From Shewanella psychropiezotolerans (GTDB lineage Bacteria > Pseudomonadota > Gammaproteobacteria > Enterobacterales > Shewanellaceae): 64,000 nt of DNA. The notes beneath the pieces were generated by a model. It worked only from the letters and a program-made list of their open reading frames with translations, was not told the DNA's origin and did no database searches. The stretch spans positions 3,402,001 through 3,466,000 of the forward strand of contig NZ_CP041614.1 in NCBI RefSeq assembly GCF_007197555.1. Direction: 5' to 3'. Of the stretch, positions 35,581-45,484 are shown piece after piece. Position numbers and translations under genes: made by a program. The number at the start of each line of letters is the position of its first letter. Position 1 is the first letter of the stretch.

Positions 35581-38271
35581 TTACTTTAGTTGCATATCCA
35601 TTTTAATCAGGTGCTCTTCCATATCGAACGTCACGGTAAAACCAAGACGTTTCGCTAGATTTGCCATACTGCGATTCTCAAACATGGTAAATCCTGTGAG
35701 GACTTGAGTGTCATTAGTCTTGTAATAAGCGATCAGCTTTTCCAATAACAGCCTACCTAATCCTTGACCTTGATGATCGCTCCTCACCGCCATGGCAAAC
35801 TCAGCTTCGGTATTATCCGGATCGATTGAGGCGCGTATCGCACCTAAGGTAATATCTTCACCATCTTCGCCTTTGGACGTAGCAATAAAGGCCATCTCCC
35901 GGGCGTAATCGATCTGAGTTAACACTGCCATCTCTTCGTGGGTCATTTTTGAACGAACACCGAAGTAGCGCTTATATCTGTCTTCATCAGAAAGTGAGTT
36001 GTCGAACGCCAGATGCTTAGGTTCATCTTCCGGCAAAATGGGCCTCAACATCACTTCTTGACCATTTTTCAATGTAGCGATTTGCTCTAGTTCCTTTGGG
36101 TAGGGAGAAATGGCGAGACGAGAGGTGTTATCGAGGGGATGTTCATTGAGCTGTATGTTCACATCCAGCATAGTAATATTTTCCCCCGCGCACAGCACAG
36201 GGTTAAGATCGATACTGGCGATTTCGGGACAATCGATCACCAGATGAGATATCTGGGTCAACATGACACAGAGTGCGTTCATATTCAGACCCAAAGGAAG
36301 ATGACGATCTTTAAGCTTCTTAGTCTTCAGTGCCTGGATCACCATGTATCTTGCTAAGGTCATATTCAAGGGGGGCAGGGCTACCACTGCATCTGTTGAG
36401 GGTTCCCATTCAGAGCCTCCCTCGCCGAGTAAAATAGCTGGTCCAAAAACAGGATCATTGATGACCGCAACACGGATCTCCTGGGCTCCGGCTGTTAATG
36501 CCATCTTCTGTACTAACAGTCCTTCGATACGAGCATCTGGATGGGTTGATAACACACGCGCTTTAATGGCTATTGCAGCCTGTATCACCTCATCTTTACT
36601 GTTTAAGTTGAGCATGACTCCATGGACATCGGATTTATGATGTATATCGGGAGATTGCACCTTTAAGGCTACAGGATAGCCAATAGTCTGTGCTATCTCG
36701 GCAGCTGTGTGTGGATCTTGGGCGACATAGGTGTCTATGGTTTTCAATCCGTAGGCACTTAAGATCTCTTGTGACTCATGGGTCTCCAAGATTGTTTTGC
36801 CCCGTTCTTTGGCTTTCGCCAGTGCAGCTTTCGCCTTGCAAGCATCTGTTGGAATATTGTCAGGTATCGATTGAGGCACTTCCTGCAGGAGTTTCTGGTT
36901 TCTGCGGTACTCGACCATATGCATAAAGGCACCAACGGCACCCTCGGCTGTACGATACGTTGGCAGTCCGGCTTTATTAAACCTTTTACGAGCCTGATAA
37001 GCGGCATCTTCACCACTCCAATTAGTGAGGATATTAATCCTATTTCTGTTGGGGTGTTTGGCTACCATCTTAGCCAATTGGTCGGCTATTTCGACGCTAT
37101 CTCCCAGTGCCGAAGGTGAGTGCAGCACCAAGATTGCATCAGCCAGTTGGCTGTTCATCATGATCTCTACTGCCTTGGTATAGCGCTCTGCATCGGCATC
37201 TCCGCCAATGTCTATCGGGTTTTGCCCTGACCAGGTCGAGGGAAGCAGTCGATTGAGGGCTTGGTAAGTTTCATCATCTAACGCTGCCGACTTACCGCCC
37301 CTTAGCATGAGTTGATCTAAGGCGAGTACGGCGGGTCCGCCTCCATTAGTGATAATGGCTAACCGCTCACCAAGAAGAGGGGAGGAGTGGGCTAAGGTTT
37401 CAACGGCGGCAAAGAGTTCGATTAAGTCATTGACTCTTAGCATACCAGCGCGTCTAAACGCGGCTTCATAAACCGCATCGTTTCCCGTGAGTCCGCCGGT
37501 GTGCAGCTTGGCAGCATTCGTCCCCTCAAGGCTACGTCCAGACTTGATCACCAATATGGGTTTGTTACGGGACGCCGCGCGTGCAGCAGAGAGGAAATGG
37601 CGCTTCTCATTAATGGAATCGATGTAGAGCATGATGGCACTGGTGCGTGAGTCTCTGCCTAAATAGTCGAGTAGCTCATCAAAATCGATATCTGTGGTGT
37701 CGCCCAGAGAAATAAAAGAGGAGAAGCCGATACCCTTGTTATTGGCCCAATCGAGTACCGTCGTGCATATTGCCGCCGATTGCGACACTAAGGCTATTTT
37801 CCCTGGTAGGGCACTGGTATGAGCCAAGCTGGCATTTAATCCTAAATTTGGCAGCATCATACCTAAGCTGTTTGGCCCAAGGAGACGCATGCCGTAGCGC
37901 TTAGCATTATTCTTGGCCAGTGTTAGCAGATCAATCCCCATATCATTCAACTGCTGTCCCATACCCGAGGCATTGATTATCGCTGTTTTACAACCAAACT
38001 GGGCTAAGGTTTCGACAATGCCAGGTACCTTTTCGGCGGCGGTACAGATAATGGCTAAATCGGGTTTTAACGGAAGAGCTTCAATATTGGGGTAGGCGAG
38101 GACTCCGAGTACAGCTTGGTATTTTGGGGTTACCGGCATGATAGGACCGGAAAATCCGCCTGCGAGCAAGTTCCTCATGATGACGTTACCGGCACGTTTT
38201 TCTGTATTCGAGGCACCAATAATGGCTACAGATTTGGGATTAAAGAGGCTATGTAACGTACGCTGACTCAT
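35581..38271 (-). CDS. Pat/PatZ-type protein acetyltransferase
   Basis: This 896-residue protein has the ADP-forming acyl-CoA synthetase-like arrangement (CoA-binding domain 1-130, ligase domains to about 460, ATP-grasp about 490-700) and a C-terminal GNAT domain (about 735-896, MAVRSDHQGQGLGRLLLEKLI). Proteins of this layout acetylate lysines, for example in acetyl-CoA synthetase. His257 in KLHTGGLTGND occupies the phospho-histidine position of ADP-forming synthetases, which enterobacterial Pat lacks as far as I recall. It is monocistronic. Confidence 0.88.
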   Translation of the reverse strand: MSQRTLHSLFNPKSVAIIGASNTEKRAGNVIMRNLLAGGFSGPIMPVTPKYQAVLGVLAYPNIEALPLKPDLAIICTAAEKVPGIVETLAQFGCKTAIINASGMGQQLNDMGIDLLTLAKNNAKRYGMRLLGPNSLGMMLPNLGLNASLAHTSALPGKIALVSQSAAICTTVLDWANNKGIGFSSFISLGDTTDIDFDELLDYLGRDSRTSAIMLYIDSINEKRHFLSAARAASRNKPILVIKSGRSLEGTNAAKLHTGGLTGNDAVYEAAFRRAGMLRVNDLIELFAAVETLAHSSPLLGERLAIITNGGGPAVLALDQLMLRGGKSAALDDETYQALNRLLPSTWSGQNPIDIGGDADAERYTKAVEIMMNSQLADAILVLHSPSALGDSVEIADQLAKMVAKHPNRNRINILTNWSGEDAAYQARKRFNKAGLPTYRTAEGAVGAFMHMVEYRRNQKLLQEVPQSIPDNIPTDACKAKAALAKAKERGKTILETHESQEILSAYGLKTIDTYVAQDPHTAAEIAQTIGYPVALKVQSPDIHHKSDVHGVMLNLNSKDEVIQAAIAIKARVLSTHPDARIEGLLVQKMALTAGAQEIRVAVINDPVFGPAILLGEGGSEWEPSTDAVVALPPLNMTLARYMVIQALKTKKLKDRHLPLGLNMNALCVMLTQISHLVIDCPEIASIDLNPVLCAGENITMLDVNIQLNEHPLDNTSRLAISPYPKELEQIATLKNGQEVMLRPILPEDEPKHLAFDNSLSDEDRYKRYFGVRSKMTHEEMAVLTQIDYAREMAFIATSKGEDGEDITLGAIRASIDPDNTEAEFAMAVRSDHQGQGLGRLLLEKLIAYYKTNDTQVLTGFTMFENRSMANLAKRLGFTVTFDMEEHLIKMDMQLK

Positions 38272-38756
38272 TAGTGCTTCCTTTTATCACTGCGTGACTC
38301 ACTTTCACACCAGTCACATAAAAAATCACCTCAATAATCACATATTTAAGCAACCAGGTCTAATGCCATAACGGGCTAAACTTCCCAATTTAACGCTATT
38401 TTATCGTTGCTAGTTTGTTGCGGGTTTAGGGCTTTATTTAGGCTTTCAGTTTTATTCCATGATAAGGAACAAATTGTAGCGGAAAAATTAAATTATTATT
38501 GTGAGGTGTTTAATCGTTAATTTAATGCATTCTTAATTTTATCTATCTCGCTGTTATTCATCTGCTTTCACCTATTTTTTACGGGGTTGGATTATGATTT
38601 TTAGCTTAGTTATCATCCATCAATATTCAAAGTTGTGTTAATGGAATGTAGCTCATTTTTATAATTGACACTTGTGTCAGGTTTTTGGTTCTGATATACC
38701 TAAATTAGCAATAAGTGAGCACACACCGAATTACAAGATCAAGTACGGGACAAATT
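38272..38756. promoter_or_regulatory. Divergent control region between pat and xdhA, with a palindromic operator
   Basis: The 485-bp AT-rich gap contains the 14-bp perfect palindrome TGACACTTGTGTCA at 38666-38679. With the preceding T it overlaps a consensus -35 hexamer TTGACA; a matching -10 at 17 bp is not clear, but GATATA lies further on. The geometry (TTGACAC-N2-GTGTCA) resembles RutR-type TetR operators (TTGACCA-N2-TGGTCAA), and a RutR-like gene stands at the end of the cluster. No coding region was found here. Confidence 0.45.
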
Positions 38757-40214
38757 ATGACAATGAGTACAGTTCGTTTCTTATTCAATAATGACGTAGT
38801 GACATTAGAAAACATCGACCCAAATTTGACGGTTCTGCAGTACCTGCGCGAAAAGCAATTCAGTACTGGCACCAAGGAAGGTTGTTGTTCTGGTGACTGC
38901 GGAGCTTGTACCGTCGTAGTCGCAGAATTAGAAAATAATCAACAAGATTTAAATTACAAATCGATAAACTCGTGTATCAGCTTTGTGGGTAGCCTACATG
39001 GCAAGCAGCTCATTACGGTGGAAGATCTTAAAGATGGCGCTAAATTACACCATGTGCAGCAATCTATAGTGGATAACCATGGCTCACAGTGTGGTTTTTG
39101 TACACCTGGTTTTGTGATGTCATCGTTCGCCTTACATAAGACAAACAACAAGCCAAGTAGAGCCGATGTTATCGAAGCTCTTGCCGGTAATTTATGTCGC
39201 TGTACCGGATATCGCTCGATAATCGATGCGGCCATGGAGTCTAGTGAGCATAAACAGGTCGACTCATTTGCCACGAACTATAAACAAACAGTGCAGCAGC
39301 TCAATAATTTCAAACAATTACCATCTGCAAAGTTATCAGACAATCAACATCGCTATTTTGCCCCCAAGAACGTTACTGAACTTGCGCAAAAACTGATAGA
39401 AGACCCCAAGGCAACCTTAGTCGCGGGTGGTACCGATTTAGCGTTATCAGTCACTCAACATTTTAATATCATCGAAGATTTAGTGTATCTGGGTGATGTC
39501 TCAGAGCTACTCACCCTTGAGAACAATGATGATCAGTTTGTGATTGGTTCGGCAGTACCCTACAGTGAATTTACGCCAATGCTACACGATGAATATCATG
39601 AACTCGGTGAGATGATAGAACGTATCGGCTCAAGACAAGTGCGCAATAACGGCACCTTAGGTGGCAATGTTGGCAACGCCTCCCCAATCGGTGATATGCC
39701 GCCAGCTCTCATTGCCTTAGGGGCCGAAATGACCCTTCAGCGTGGGGATACAGAGCGTAAAATTGCGGTCGAAGATTACTTCGTCGCCTATAAAAAAACC
39801 GTACTGAAAGATTCAGAGTTTATTAAGGATTTCTACATTCCCAAAGCTAAACCCGGGCAGTTTCTTAAGTTATATAAGATTTCAAAACGCATAGATGATG
39901 ACATTTCTGCAGTATTAGCCGCCTTCTTTATCGAGCTAAAAGATAATATTATCACTGACCTGCGAATTGCTTTTGGGGGAATGGCAGGCATTCCAATGCG
40001 AGCTAAACATTGTGAAGCGGCCTTATTGAATAAACCATTTAACCAAGACAATATCACTGCTGCTCAGCAAGCATTAACAGTGGATTTCCAACCTATGTCA
40101 GATGTACGCGCCTCGGACAAATATCGAATGAAAGTTACGCAAAACTTAATGCAGAAATGTTATCTCGAATTACAAAATCGAACTATTGAAACACGGGTGG
40201 TTAACTATGCGTAG
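38757..40214 (+). CDS. xdhA: Xanthine dehydrogenase small subunit (FeS and FAD)
   Basis: This 485-residue subunit carries two [2Fe-2S] clusters (CCSGDCGACTV and CGFCTPGF...CRCTGYRSI) in the first 160 residues and a FAD domain (LVAGGTDLALS, NGTLGGNVGNASPIGDMPP) after residue 190. It passes electrons from the molybdenum subunit to NAD+. The ATG at 38757 has CGGGA six bases upstream; an upstream GTG extension would translate promoter DNA. Its end overlaps xdhB by 8 bp. Confidence 0.95.
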   Translation: MTMSTVRFLFNNDVVTLENIDPNLTVLQYLREKQFSTGTKEGCCSGDCGACTVVVAELENNQQDLNYKSINSCISFVGSLHGKQLITVEDLKDGAKLHHVQQSIVDNHGSQCGFCTPGFVMSSFALHKTNNKPSRADVIEALAGNLCRCTGYRSIIDAAMESSEHKQVDSFATNYKQTVQQLNNFKQLPSAKLSDNQHRYFAPKNVTELAQKLIEDPKATLVAGGTDLALSVTQHFNIIEDLVYLGDVSELLTLENNDDQFVIGSAVPYSEFTPMLHDEYHELGEMIERIGSRQVRNNGTLGGNVGNASPIGDMPPALIALGAEMTLQRGDTERKIAVEDYFVAYKKTVLKDSEFIKDFYIPKAKPGQFLKLYKISKRIDDDISAVLAAFFIELKDNIITDLRIAFGGMAGIPMRAKHCEAALLNKPFNQDNITAAQQALTVDFQPMSDVRASDKYRMKVTQNLMQKCYLELQNRTIETRVVNYA

Positions 40215-42567
40215 TCTTATCGAAATCAATAAAACCAATTTATCAGACACAAATTTACGTAGCGTAGGATTAGGTGGAGTTGGTCGTTCAAAAAAACATG
40301 AAAGTGCCGAAAAGCATGTCAGTGGTGAAGCGATATATATCGATGACAGGCCCGAACTGAGAGGTCAGTTACATGCTGCTATTGGCCAAAGCAGTGTCGC
40401 ACACGCCAATATTAAGTCGATGGATCTTTCTGCGGTAAGCGCAGCCGAAGGTGTTATAGCAGTCATCACGGTAGACAATGTCCCCGGTCATACCGATATT
40501 GGTCCTGTGTTTCCTGGCGATCCTGTACTGGCTATCGGTAAGGTTGAATATGTGGGTCAGCCAATCTTTGCTGTCGCCGCAACCAGTCATGACTTGGCAA
40601 ACCGAGCGGTCAAGCTTGCTAAAATTGAGTATGAAGAACTCGAAGCCGTGCTAAGCGTCAAAGATGCCTTAGCGAAGCAAAGTTTTGTTCGTCCTCCTTA
40701 CAGCATGAAGCGAGGCGATTCAGAAACGGCCATTGCCAATGCCGAGCACCAATTATCGGGTGAAATTAAAGTGGGCGGCCAGGAGCACTTTTATCTGGAA
40801 GGTCAAATCTCTTCGGCAGAGCCGACTGAAGAAGGTGGCATGCTGGTGTTTTCCTCTTCCCAGCACCCGAGTGAAGTGCAAAAGCTGGTGGCTGAAGTAT
40901 TGGATATTCCACTCAATATCGTGGTTGTTGATACTCGCCGTATGGGCGGAGGCTTCGGCGGTAAAGAGACTCAGGCTGCGCCTTGGGCCTGTATCGCAGC
41001 ACTGCTTGCCAATGAAAGTAAGCGTCCGGTTAAGCTTAAACTGAACCGCTCAGACGATATGTGCATGACAGGTAAGCGTCACCCGTTTGAAAACGACTAT
41101 ACCGTGGGCTTCGATAGCAAAGGACAAATCAAAGGCATTAACATCAATGTCAATGGTAACTGTGGTTACTCGCCGGATCTTTCCGATGCTATTGTTGACA
41201 GAGCCATGTTTCATTCTGATAACGCTTATTACTTAGACCAAGCCACTGTGACGGGGAATCGGTGTAAACTCAATACCGTATCCCATACAGCGTATCGTGG
41301 TTTTGGTGGTCCACAAGGCATGATGACCATAGAGATGGTCATGGACGATATCGCCCGTCATTTGGGTAAGGATCCCTTAGAGATACGTAAGATTAATCTC
41401 TATGGCACGGAGGACCGCAATGAAACTCACTATCATCAGAAGGTAGAGCATAACAAGATCTCTGAGCTGATTGCTTCATTAGAGCAAAGCTCTGATTATC
41501 GGGTTCGTCGTGAAAGCATCAATCTGTTCAATCGTGAAAATACGATTTTGAAGAAAGGGATAGCATTAACCCCTGTTAAATTCGGCATCTCTTTTACCGT
41601 CCAGCACCTGAACCAGGCCGGTGCACTCGTGCATGTGTATACCGATGGCACGATTCACTTAAACCATGGTGGCACTGAGATGGGGCAAGGGTTATTTACC
41701 AAGGTAGCCCAAATCGTTGCCGAAGAATTTCAGGTTGATGTCGACACTGTTGGCGTATCTGCAACCAGAACCGATAAAGTGCCCAATACTTCACCCACAG
41801 CAGCCTCGTCTGGTACTGACTTAAATGGTAAGGCGGCTCAGGCTGCGGCTAAGATAATTAAACAGCGCCTGATTGAGTTTGCTTGTGAAAAATACAATGT
41901 TAACCAAGATGAGGTCATCTTTGCTGAAAGCCAAGTCCATGTCGGCGTGGAGAGATTCAGCTTCGCTGAATTTGTGCAACAAGCGTATATGGGCCGAGTT
42001 GGGCTATCGGCGACAGGTTTTTATAAAACACCTAAAATTCACTACGATCGTGCAACGGGTAAGGGTCGTCCATTCTTCTATTATTCGACTGGCGCTGCGG
42101 TATCTGAAGTGCTTATCGATACCTTGACCGGTGAATATAAACTACTGCGTACAGATATCTTGCATGATGTAGGTCATTCACTCAACCCGGCGATCGATAT
42201 TGGCCAAATCGAAGGTGCCTTTATTCAAGGCATGGGTTGGTTGACCACCGAAGAGTTGGTTTGGAATGAGCAAGGCCGGCTGTTATCCAATAACCCTGCA
42301 ACCTATAAGATCCCCGCAATCAGTGATGCCCCCGCTGATTTTCGTGTCAACTTAGTTCCCGACGATCCAAACCGTGAGCAAACCATCTATAACTCGAAGG
42401 CGGTTGGTGAGCCACCATTTATGTTAGGTATATCGGTTTGGTCTGCATTGAAAGATGCCATTTCAAGTGTGTCTGATCACAGGTTAAGTCCAGCACTCGA
42501 TACGCCAGCGACGCCAGAGCGGGTTCTTTGGGCAGTCGAATCGATGAAAGCAAGCGAACTTAACTAG
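40207..42567 (+). CDS. xdhB: Xanthine dehydrogenase large subunit (molybdopterin)
   Basis: This 786-residue subunit oxidises hypoxanthine and xanthine to urate. Molybdopterin-domain motifs are RRMGGGFGGKETQ, TAYRGFGGPQGMM, GTEMGQGLFTKVAQI and the active-site Glu motif KAVGEPPFML. I chose ATG at 40207 (MRSLIEIN), which overlaps the xdhA stop and has GGGTGG upstream, over an in-frame TTG 21 bases earlier. Translation is coupled to xdhA. Confidence 0.95.
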   Translation: MRSLIEINKTNLSDTNLRSVGLGGVGRSKKHESAEKHVSGEAIYIDDRPELRGQLHAAIGQSSVAHANIKSMDLSAVSAAEGVIAVITVDNVPGHTDIGPVFPGDPVLAIGKVEYVGQPIFAVAATSHDLANRAVKLAKIEYEELEAVLSVKDALAKQSFVRPPYSMKRGDSETAIANAEHQLSGEIKVGGQEHFYLEGQISSAEPTEEGGMLVFSSSQHPSEVQKLVAEVLDIPLNIVVVDTRRMGGGFGGKETQAAPWACIAALLANESKRPVKLKLNRSDDMCMTGKRHPFENDYTVGFDSKGQIKGININVNGNCGYSPDLSDAIVDRAMFHSDNAYYLDQATVTGNRCKLNTVSHTAYRGFGGPQGMMTIEMVMDDIARHLGKDPLEIRKINLYGTEDRNETHYHQKVEHNKISELIASLEQSSDYRVRRESINLFNRENTILKKGIALTPVKFGISFTVQHLNQAGALVHVYTDGTIHLNHGGTEMGQGLFTKVAQIVAEEFQVDVDTVGVSATRTDKVPNTSPTAASSGTDLNGKAAQAAAKIIKQRLIEFACEKYNVNQDEVIFAESQVHVGVERFSFAEFVQQAYMGRVGLSATGFYKTPKIHYDRATGKGRPFFYYSTGAAVSEVLIDTLTGEYKLLRTDILHDVGHSLNPAIDIGQIEGAFIQGMGWLTTEELVWNEQGRLLSNNPATYKIPAISDAPADFRVNLVPDDPNREQTIYNSKAVGEPPFMLGISVWSALKDAISSVSDHRLSPALDTPATPERVLWAVESMKASELN

Positions 42568-42575
42568 GGGATACC

Positions 42576-43487
42576 ATGATGATGACGAACTGGAGCAGCG
42601 CCGCTAATCAATTAAGTAAGCAGGGCAGTGTCTATGTCTTAGTGACATTAGTGGGAGTCTCTGGTTCAACCCCAAGAAACAGCGGCACTAAAATGGTGAT
42701 AAGCCAAGCTGACATCTTCGATACCATAGGGGGGGGGCACCTTGAGCATAAAACCATTAAACACGCCAGAACCATGCTAGCTGTCGGTAAGAATTGCCAA
42801 CATTTAGAGCATTTTCAACTTGGCAGCAATTTAGGTCAATGTTGTGGTGGTAATGCCAGTGTGTTGTTTGAATGTTTTGCCGCCGTTGGCGTCAACATCA
42901 TGTTGTTTGGCGCCGGCCATGTGGGCAAGGCCTTGATACCAATATTGGCTCAACTGCCTTGTCACGTCACTTGGGTCGACAGTCGTGAAGAGCAATTTCC
43001 TGCCAATATAGAAATGTACCCCAATGTGACTAAAGTTGTCACTGAGGAGCCTGAGTTTGAAGTCGGATCTATGCCCGAACATAGCTACTTTGTGGTGATG
43101 ACCCATAACCATCAAATGGATTTTGAAATATCACAAGCCATTCTCAAACGTGCAGATTTTAGTTACTTAGGCCTAATCGCCTCTGACACTAAATGGCGCC
43201 GTTTCAAGCAGCGCTATAAGCATAGAGATGTGGATCAAAACCAAGTGGCTCGTATGAGCTGCCCAATTGGACTCGAGCAGGTGGGCGGTAAGTTACCCAT
43301 TGAAGTTGCCGTGTCTGTATCGGCTGAAATTATTAACAAGTATCAAGCCGAAGAACAAAACCGCCAGGTTGAGCAAGTGCTGGAGCAGAGACTAGATACC
43401 GGTTCACCAGCAGCGCCCAGAGCACGGCCTAGCTCACAACAGGGTATTAACTGGAAAGAATTAAAGCAATTACTTAACGCAGATTAG
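42576..43487 (+). CDS. xdhC: XdhC molybdenum cofactor insertion chaperone
   Basis: This 303-residue protein has the XdhC/CoxI N-terminal motif VLVTLVGVSGSTPRNSGTKMVI, GGGHLEHKTI, and a C-terminal Rossmann part (NIMLFGAGHVGKALIPILAQL, SYLGLIASDTKWRRF). XdhC delivers sulfurated molybdenum cofactor to xanthine dehydrogenase. It starts 8 bp after xdhB. The last 50 residues are Gln-rich and variable. Confidence 0.93.
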   Translation: MMMTNWSSAANQLSKQGSVYVLVTLVGVSGSTPRNSGTKMVISQADIFDTIGGGHLEHKTIKHARTMLAVGKNCQHLEHFQLGSNLGQCCGGNASVLFECFAAVGVNIMLFGAGHVGKALIPILAQLPCHVTWVDSREEQFPANIEMYPNVTKVVTEEPEFEVGSMPEHSYFVVMTHNHQMDFEISQAILKRADFSYLGLIASDTKWRRFKQRYKHRDVDQNQVARMSCPIGLEQVGGKLPIEVAVSVSAEIINKYQAEEQNRQVEQVLEQRLDTGSPAAPRARPSSQQGINWKELKQLLNAD

Positions 43488-43562
43488 CCATGTGTTTAAG
43501 CATTAAATAGGAGTCACGAGCTGACTCATTTTACCCTTACAGAGTAAAAAGGAAAATAAGCA

Positions 43563-44621
43563 ATGATGTTAGATATAGATACCCAACAACAAAACAAGCT
43601 AAGCGGTACGCCTCTCGAATTAGAGCGTAAATTTAAAACTCATTGTGTCGATCTCGCCAGCGAGGCGGTTGGCGGTGAGACACTGTCTTGCAGTGATGAT
43701 TTTTTTGCAGGAATGGAAAACCTGATTAAACCGGGCCGAGGTATTTTTATTGATGATAAATTTACCGATCGCGGTAAGTGGATGGACGGTTGGGAATCTC
43801 GTCGTAGCTATGGTCGTGATGATGGCCGTGAGTTCGATTGGTGCATTATCAGACTTGGCATAAAAGGGGTTATTCGGGGTCTCGATATCGATACCAACTA
43901 TTTCCGCGGCAACGCGCCAGAGTCTGTGTCGGTAGAAGCATGCGTGAGCGAAGTTGAACCTGGCGCGGATACTGTTTGGCATACCGTCTTGCAACGAATT
44001 TCAGTCGAAGCCCATAGCCAAAATATCTTTTCGATTAGCAATGATACTGCCTGGACCCATATTCGTTTTAACATGTTCCCCGATGGTGGCGTGGCTCGCA
44101 TACGCGTTTATGGCGAGGCCGATGTAAATTGGGAGCATTTCATTGGGGGTGAGTTAATCGATTTGGCCTACATCAAAAATGGCGCTAAAGCTTTATTGGT
44201 CAGCGATATGTTCTTTAGTGATAAGAATAACTTAATCATGCCTGGTCGAGGTAAAAATATGGGAGATGGCTGGGAAACAAAACGCCGTCGAGATCTCGGT
44301 CCCGACTGGTCTATTGTCAAGCTTGCCAGCCGTGGCAGTATAGAAAAAGTGATCATAGATACCTGTCATTTTAAAGGTAACTTTCCAGATACATTTAACC
44401 TCGAAGGTATGGTGACTGACAGCGATGACTTCAGTAATGGGCAACAAGAAGAACAATGGCAGCCCATTATTGCTCGCACCAAACTCTATGCTCATCGCGA
44501 ACACCTCTTTATTAATGAAATTCTTGCAGATGAGGAACAAACCTATACTCATGTACGATTAAATATCTTCCCTGATGGTGGGATATCACGTATGCGAGTG
44601 TTTGGTAAACGTAAAGTTTAA
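43563..44621 (+). CDS. alc: Allantoicase
   Basis: This 352-residue enzyme hydrolyses allantoate to ureidoglycolate and urea. It consists of two similar halves of about 160 residues with repeated motifs: DRGKWMDGWESRRSYGRDDG and GDGWETKRRRDLGPDWSIVKL, each followed by IDTNYFRGNAPESV or IDTCHFKGNFPDTF and HIRFNMFPDGGVARIRVYG or HVRLNIFPDGGISRMRVFG. This duplication is typical of the family. The substrate would need allantoinase, which is not in this window. It follows xdhC by 75 bp. Confidence 0.94.
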   Translation: MMLDIDTQQQNKLSGTPLELERKFKTHCVDLASEAVGGETLSCSDDFFAGMENLIKPGRGIFIDDKFTDRGKWMDGWESRRSYGRDDGREFDWCIIRLGIKGVIRGLDIDTNYFRGNAPESVSVEACVSEVEPGADTVWHTVLQRISVEAHSQNIFSISNDTAWTHIRFNMFPDGGVARIRVYGEADVNWEHFIGGELIDLAYIKNGAKALLVSDMFFSDKNNLIMPGRGKNMGDGWETKRRRDLGPDWSIVKLASRGSIEKVIIDTCHFKGNFPDTFNLEGMVTDSDDFSNGQQEEQWQPIIARTKLYAHREHLFINEILADEEQTYTHVRLNIFPDGGISRMRVFGKRKV

Positions 44622-44632
44622 GTGGAATTAAA

Positions 44633-45133
44633 ATGAATTTAGAACAGTTAAATCGTTTATCCGTTGAAGAAGCTACGCATACTTTTATGCAGTGTTGTAC
44701 GGCATCTAGCTGGGTTGAGGCAATGGTACTTGCGCGTCCTTTTATTGATGAACAAGCCTTAGCTTACCAAGCCGATCTCGCTTGGGCTGGATCCATAGAA
44801 GCTGACTATATCGAGGCCTTTGAAGGTCATCCACAAATCGGTAATGTGGATACCCTTAGGAAAAAGTATGCCAATACTAAAGAGCTAGCCAGTGGTGAAC
44901 AAAGTTCAGTCAATCATGCGTCTGAGCAAGTGTTACTCGATTTGGCCCAAGGTAATTCTGATTACCTCGACAAGTTTGGATTCATTTTTATTGTTTGTGC
45001 CACTGGCAAGAGTGCAGAGCAGATGCTTGCTTTGCTACTTGCACGCTTGCCCAATAATAAAATTACAGAATTAGCCAATGCTGCACAAGAGCAGCGTAAA
45101 ATCTTCCACCTGAGGTTAAATAAACTAATATGA
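44633..45133 (+). CDS. uraD: OHCU decarboxylase
   Basis: This 166-residue enzyme converts 2-oxo-4-hydroxy-4-carboxy-5-ureidoimidazoline to S-allantoin. The family active-site motif HPQIG is in FEGHPQIGNVDTL, and the region EQSSVNHASEQVLLDLAQGNSDYLDKFGFIF is characteristic. It lies 11 bp after the allantoicase gene, and its stop overlaps the ATG of uraH. Confidence 0.93.
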   Translation: MNLEQLNRLSVEEATHTFMQCCTASSWVEAMVLARPFIDEQALAYQADLAWAGSIEADYIEAFEGHPQIGNVDTLRKKYANTKELASGEQSSVNHASEQVLLDLAQGNSDYLDKFGFIFIVCATGKSAEQMLALLLARLPNNKITELANAAQEQRKIFHLRLNKLI

Positions 45134-45471
45134 GCCAAATAACCACTCATGTCCTAGACATCACTCGTGGACTTCCTGCGCGGGGACTGCCCATCACCTT
45201 ATTTGCTCAAACAGGGGATGCTTGGCAAGAACTTGCCTCGGGTATCACCAATTCCGATGGTCGAATTGCTGGCCTTTTAGCCGATGGCGTCGTACTCGAT
45301 GCGGGGGTTTATCGTATGCATTTTGAGACTAAATGTTACTTCAATGCCAATAACGAAAAGGGTTTTTACCCTTTTGTTGATATCGTATTCGAACTCGATG
45401 GCACAAATAGTCATTACCATATCCCTTTGTTATTAACTGCATTTGGTTATTCAACTTACCGCGGCAGCTAA
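45130..45471 (+). CDS. uraH: 5-hydroxyisourate hydrolase
   Basis: This 113-residue transthyretin-like enzyme hydrolyses 5-hydroxyisourate to OHCU. It has the N-terminal signature HVLDITRGLPARGLPITLF, a central FFPFVDIVFEL-like strand (GFYPFVDIVFEL), and the diagnostic C-terminal tetrapeptide YRGS. ATG overlaps the uraD stop as ATGA, so translation is coupled. There is no signal peptide, so it is cytoplasmic. Confidence 0.95.
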   Translation: MSQITTHVLDITRGLPARGLPITLFAQTGDAWQELASGITNSDGRIAGLLADGVVLDAGVYRMHFETKCYFNANNEKGFYPFVDIVFELDGTNSHYHIPLLLTAFGYSTYRGS

Positions 45472-45484
45472 GGGAGCACTTTTA

